A DNA stretch of 64,000 nt, taken from the NCBI RefSeq assembly GCF_001624695.1, contig NZ_JSEP01000014.1, forward strand, positions 1 through 64,000. The letters run 5' to 3'. Positions 62,401-64,000 of this stretch are shown piece by piece. The position numbers and the translations under genes are program-made. Position 1 is the stretch's first letter. Each line of letters begins with the position of its first letter. Source of the stretch: Labrenzia sp. OB1. Lineage in GTDB: Bacteria > Pseudomonadota > Alphaproteobacteria > Rhizobiales > Stappiaceae. Below the pieces are notes generated by a model. The model did no database searches. It was not told the origin of the DNA and saw only the letters and a list, made by a program, of their open reading frames with translations.

Positions 62401-64000
62401 GGGCGACACCGCTATCTTGCGGCTGAAGCCGCAGATGGCCGGGATCGCCGTGATCAACGTCGTCTCCGGTGGCCTTCTGGCCAGCCGCACCGTGGACGTG
62501 ACCGGCGAGGAAACCGAAGTGGAAATTCCGGTCAGCGATGACTGGGGGGCTGGGGCCTATATCACGGCCAGCCTCTACCGTCCGATGGATCTCGAGCAGA
62601 GACGCATGCCCTCGCGGGCGATAGGTCTTTCCTGGCTGCAGGTTGATCCGGGCAACCGGGCCATAGACGTGGAGCTGACCGCGCCTGACCGGATCCTGCC
62701 GGAAACGACGCTGGAAATCCCGGTCCGGCTCGCCAACCTTGAAGTCGGCACACAGGCTTATCTTACCGTGGCGGCCGTGGATGTCGGCATTCTGAATCTT
62801 ACACGATACGAAACACCTGATCCGGAAGGCTGGTATTTCGGCCAGCGCCGTCTCGGCACTGATGTTCGCGACCTCTACGGCCAACTGATCGACCGCATGG
62901 CGGGCACGATGGGGCGGGTCCGCTCCGGAGGCGATGCCATGGGGATGCGTCTGGATGCTCCGCCGCCGGATGATGAGCCGGTCGCGCTGTTCTCCGGCCT
63001 TGTGGATGTGGGAACCAGCGGCGAAACCGTGGTTTCCTTCGACATACCGGCTTTCAACGGCGCCCTGAAGGTGATGGCCGTGGCCTGGACGAAAGACGGG
63101 GTTGGTCATGCGGACCGGGAGGTGGAAGTCCGTTCCCCGGTGGTGATGACGGCAAGTGCACCGGCGTTTCTGGCGCCGGGTGACCAGTCACGGTTGGCCA
63201 TCGAAATCGACAATGTCGACGGGGCTCCCGGCGCTTATGCGCTGGACGTTTCTGTGGCGGACGGGCTGACGCTTGACGGCGGCACGGCGGTTCAGAACCG
63301 GACGCTCGAAATCGAAGCTGGCAGGAAGGCTCTTATCCTCCTGCCGGTTTCCGCAGGCGAGGAGGCCGGCAACAGTGAAGTTGTCGCCGCGCTTACCGGG
63401 CCAGAGGGCAAGACCTATATCAAGCGCTTCGGCGTCGAGATCAGGGATACACAGCCGAATGTGGTTCGAAATTCCTCCTTCGAGTTGGCCTCGGGCGGAA
63501 GCCTGTCGCTGACCGCCGACAGTTTCGACGGGCTGCGTCCCGAGACCGTCAGGGTGACCCTGACGGCGGGCGGCGCGGCGAGTATCGATGTGGCGGGGCT
63601 TCTGGATGCGTTGGACCGCTATCCGTTCGGCTGCACGGAACAGACAACCAGCCGCGCGCTGCCGTTGCTTTATCTGAGCGACGTCGCCGAGGCCGCAGGT
63701 CTTGGGTCGGACAACTCCATTCGCGAGAGGGTGGTCAAGGCGATTGCCGGGGTGCTGGCAAACCAGTCATCCTCGGGCGATTTCGGCCTGTGGAACAGCT
63801 ATGGCGGCGGCGACACCTGGCTTGATGCCTATGTCACGGATTTTCTCACCCGGGCCAAGGAGAAGGGCTATCGGGTTCCCGAAATCGCTTTCACCACTGC
63901 GCTGGACAATCTTGAGAACCGGCTGGCCTACGCCTCCGATTTTCAGGATGGCGGCGAGGGGATCGCCTATGCGCTTTATGTGCTGGCTCGGAACGGCCGC
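59486..64000 (+). CDS. Alpha-2-macroglobulin family protein with PAN domain (partial, runs off the right edge)
   Basis: The frame from ATG 59486 stays open through the last base, giving 1505 residues without a stop. A signal peptide (about 1-31, PAEAQD) is followed by a PAN/Apple-like domain at 40-100 with Cys60, Cys64, Cys70 and Cys82. Then come the macroglobulin repeats (TDRGIYKAGETVHAQALLRN is the MG3-like signature; DVGTSGETVVSFDIPAF) and a thioester site CTEQ at residues 1383-1386 (YPFGCTEQTTSRAL). No lipobox Cys is seen at the cleavage site. Bacterial macroglobulins trap attacking proteases in the periplasm and are usually paired with penicillin-binding protein 1C, which would lie beyond the window. 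Confidence 0.93.
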   Translation, partial: MKNGRTSFAFALVLSSLLGWGAGAPVSPAEAQDRRIVTIEDADFFGSDYRTVKDVDLEGCKSVCLRDDQCRAFTFNTSAGWCFLKSDFGELQGFSGAIAGRVVEVQAPRPDLSADRKAELAFLPQSRIDAAETYSLSIANSVRPRGQSADQLRRDGQAALSSRNGSLAEADFLQLIVLEPGDFHVWRQLTNALLLQEPEDWQDRENKQKNAVSAAVNAYLRAVSVPEQALALELLGLSLERRSEFKTAIKAMRASLALEENAALRRRYDDLVAQHGFRIVDHQVDSDSVSPRICLVFSQKLPVGQDMNPYVTMRGEGVLSVEAEGNQICVDGLQHGKRYQVSARSGLPAADGEKLEKSVEISAYVKDRTPTVNFLGRSYVLPAGGNPTIPIVSVNTSEVEASIYRIGDRSVADILRENRFLRQLNAYEAEQIGDELGEKIWSGIVETENPLNQDITTAIPISETGIELKPGIYAMTARSRLDLQNRWGTQATQWFLVSDLGVTALTGDDGIAANIRSLSTAEALEGVTVRLLAVNNEILGEATSNAEGFAEFAPGLTRGQGGRAPGILVAETGTGDYSFLDLRKPAFDLSDRGVEGRPAPGPLDVFAWTDRGIYKAGETVHAQALLRNASAVAQEDFPLTLVFTRPDGVEHARFTVNDSGLGGHLQDLTLAQSAQQGIWSWSVYADPKGSSLAQETFLVEDYQPERVDFELETASKTFSRTEPTKISLSAKFLYGSPASGQSLEGDIIVRPVRTLKAYPDYRFGLEDEETYSQRGEIPSGLKTDDDGRLSFEVSLPELPETTLLYDGELNARLVEAGGRYVERNLDLPVVLDGPRIGIKPAFDGGVDEGGPADFSVIVVGADGGEQTASGLGWTLSKIDRRYQWYRLDGRWSFEPITTSRRVANGEIETAPGAPARLSLPVEWGEYRLDIHGGGALQTSTSVTFDAGWYTADATSDTPDYLDVGLDKASYRPGDTAILRLKPQMAGIAVINVVSGGLLASRTVDVTGEETEVEIPVSDDWGAGAYITASLYRPMDLEQRRMPSRAIGLSWLQVDPGNRAIDVELTAPDRILPETTLEIPVRLANLEVGTQAYLTVAAVDVGILNLTRYETPDPEGWYFGQRRLGTDVRDLYGQLIDRMAGTMGRVRSGGDAMGMRLDAPPPDDEPVALFSGLVDVGTSGETVVSFDIPAFNGALKVMAVAWTKDGVGHADREVEVRSPVVMTASAPAFLAPGDQSRLAIEIDNVDGAPGAYALDVSVADGLTLDGGTAVQNRTLEIEAGRKALILLPVSAGEEAGNSEVVAALTGPEGKTYIKRFGVEIRDTQPNVVRNSSFELASGGSLSLTADSFDGLRPETVRVTLTAGGAASIDVAGLLDALDRYPFGCTEQTTSRALPLLYLSDVAEAAGLGSDNSIRERVVKAIAGVLANQSSSGDFGLWNSYGGGDTWLDAYVTDFLTRAKEKGYRVPEIAFTTALDNLENRLAYASDFQDGGEGIAYALYVLARNGR

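Noticed and set aside
60248..63109. A 953-codon open frame on the minus strand inside the macroglobulin gene
   Set aside because: The plus-strand frame is open for 1505 codons with signal peptide, PAN domain and thioester motif; the antisense frame shows no domain.

Overview
The window looks like a chromosomal stretch of a GC-rich alphaproteobacterium, probably a marine Stappiaceae/Rhodobacterales-type organism. The reasons are two complete DctPQM TRAP transporters plus a TAXI binding protein, a fused PntA with PntB, a PhnC-D-E-E phosphonate transporter with a hexapeptide transferase, EgtBD ergothioneine genes, and many GntR/TetR/MerR/AraC regulators. The genus is inferred; there is no rRNA or phylogenetic marker here beyond metG and one tRNA.

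Layout. 1-2.3 kb: a graveyard of insertion sequences (two IS630-type remnants and an IS110 transposase with a nonsense codon), then tRNA-Ser(GCT) at 2580. 2.8-4.1 kb: an alpha/beta hydrolase divergent from a MerR regulator. 4.1-9.7 kb: a four-gene operon of a DegT/StrS aminotransferase, a GMC oxidoreductase and two sugar-porter MFS proteins, preceded by a structured leader. 10.4-14.3 kb: a TRAP operon with a divergent FCD-GntR regulator. 14.4-17.5 kb: pntAB. 17.8-20.7 kb: yghU-type glutathione transferase, TAXI binding protein, LysE exporter. 20.8-23.0 kb: egtB-egtD. 23.4-30.2 kb: TetR with a double operator, YciI-like protein, dapA, SDR, a second MerR, and an FMO-cupin pair divergent from AraC. 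30.2-33.0 kb: two copies of a palindromic repeat bracketing a PadR-DUF1700-serine hydrolase operon. 33.1-37.7 kb: metG, a YeiH-family exporter, a di-haem peroxidase and a Sel1 protein. 37.9-45.6 kb: a six-gene minus-strand operon (LLM monooxygenase, aldo-keto reductase, flavin reductase, TRAP DctQ-M-P) divergent from a GntR-UTRA regulator and a Gfo/Idh/MocA protein. 45.7-51.7 kb: secreted proteins and small housekeeping/regulatory genes. 51.8-57.0 kb: phosphonate uptake genes with Pho-box-like sites on both sides of the divergent promoter. 57-64 kb: lytic transglycosylase, ParA-like ATPase, and an alpha-2-macroglobulin that runs off the right edge.

Main points. The 37.9-45.6 kb operon has the three enzyme types, in the same order, as the oxidative sulfoquinovose pathway (SmoC monooxygenase, SmoB reductase, SmoA flavin reductase), but with a TRAP transporter instead of an ABC transporter and a Gfo/Idh/MocA protein that could be an NAD-dependent sulfoquinovosidase. 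The 4.1-9.7 kb operon looks like an oxidise-then-transaminate pathway for a sugar or cyclitol, comparable in gene content to rhizopine/inosamine genes. Three promoters carry a MerR-type 19-bp spacer built around the same palindrome, TGACA(G/C)TA(C/G)TGTCA, next to two MerR regulators that share a two-cysteine signature. The two structured repeats at 30.2 and 32.9 kb belong to one family and are not explained by any gene.
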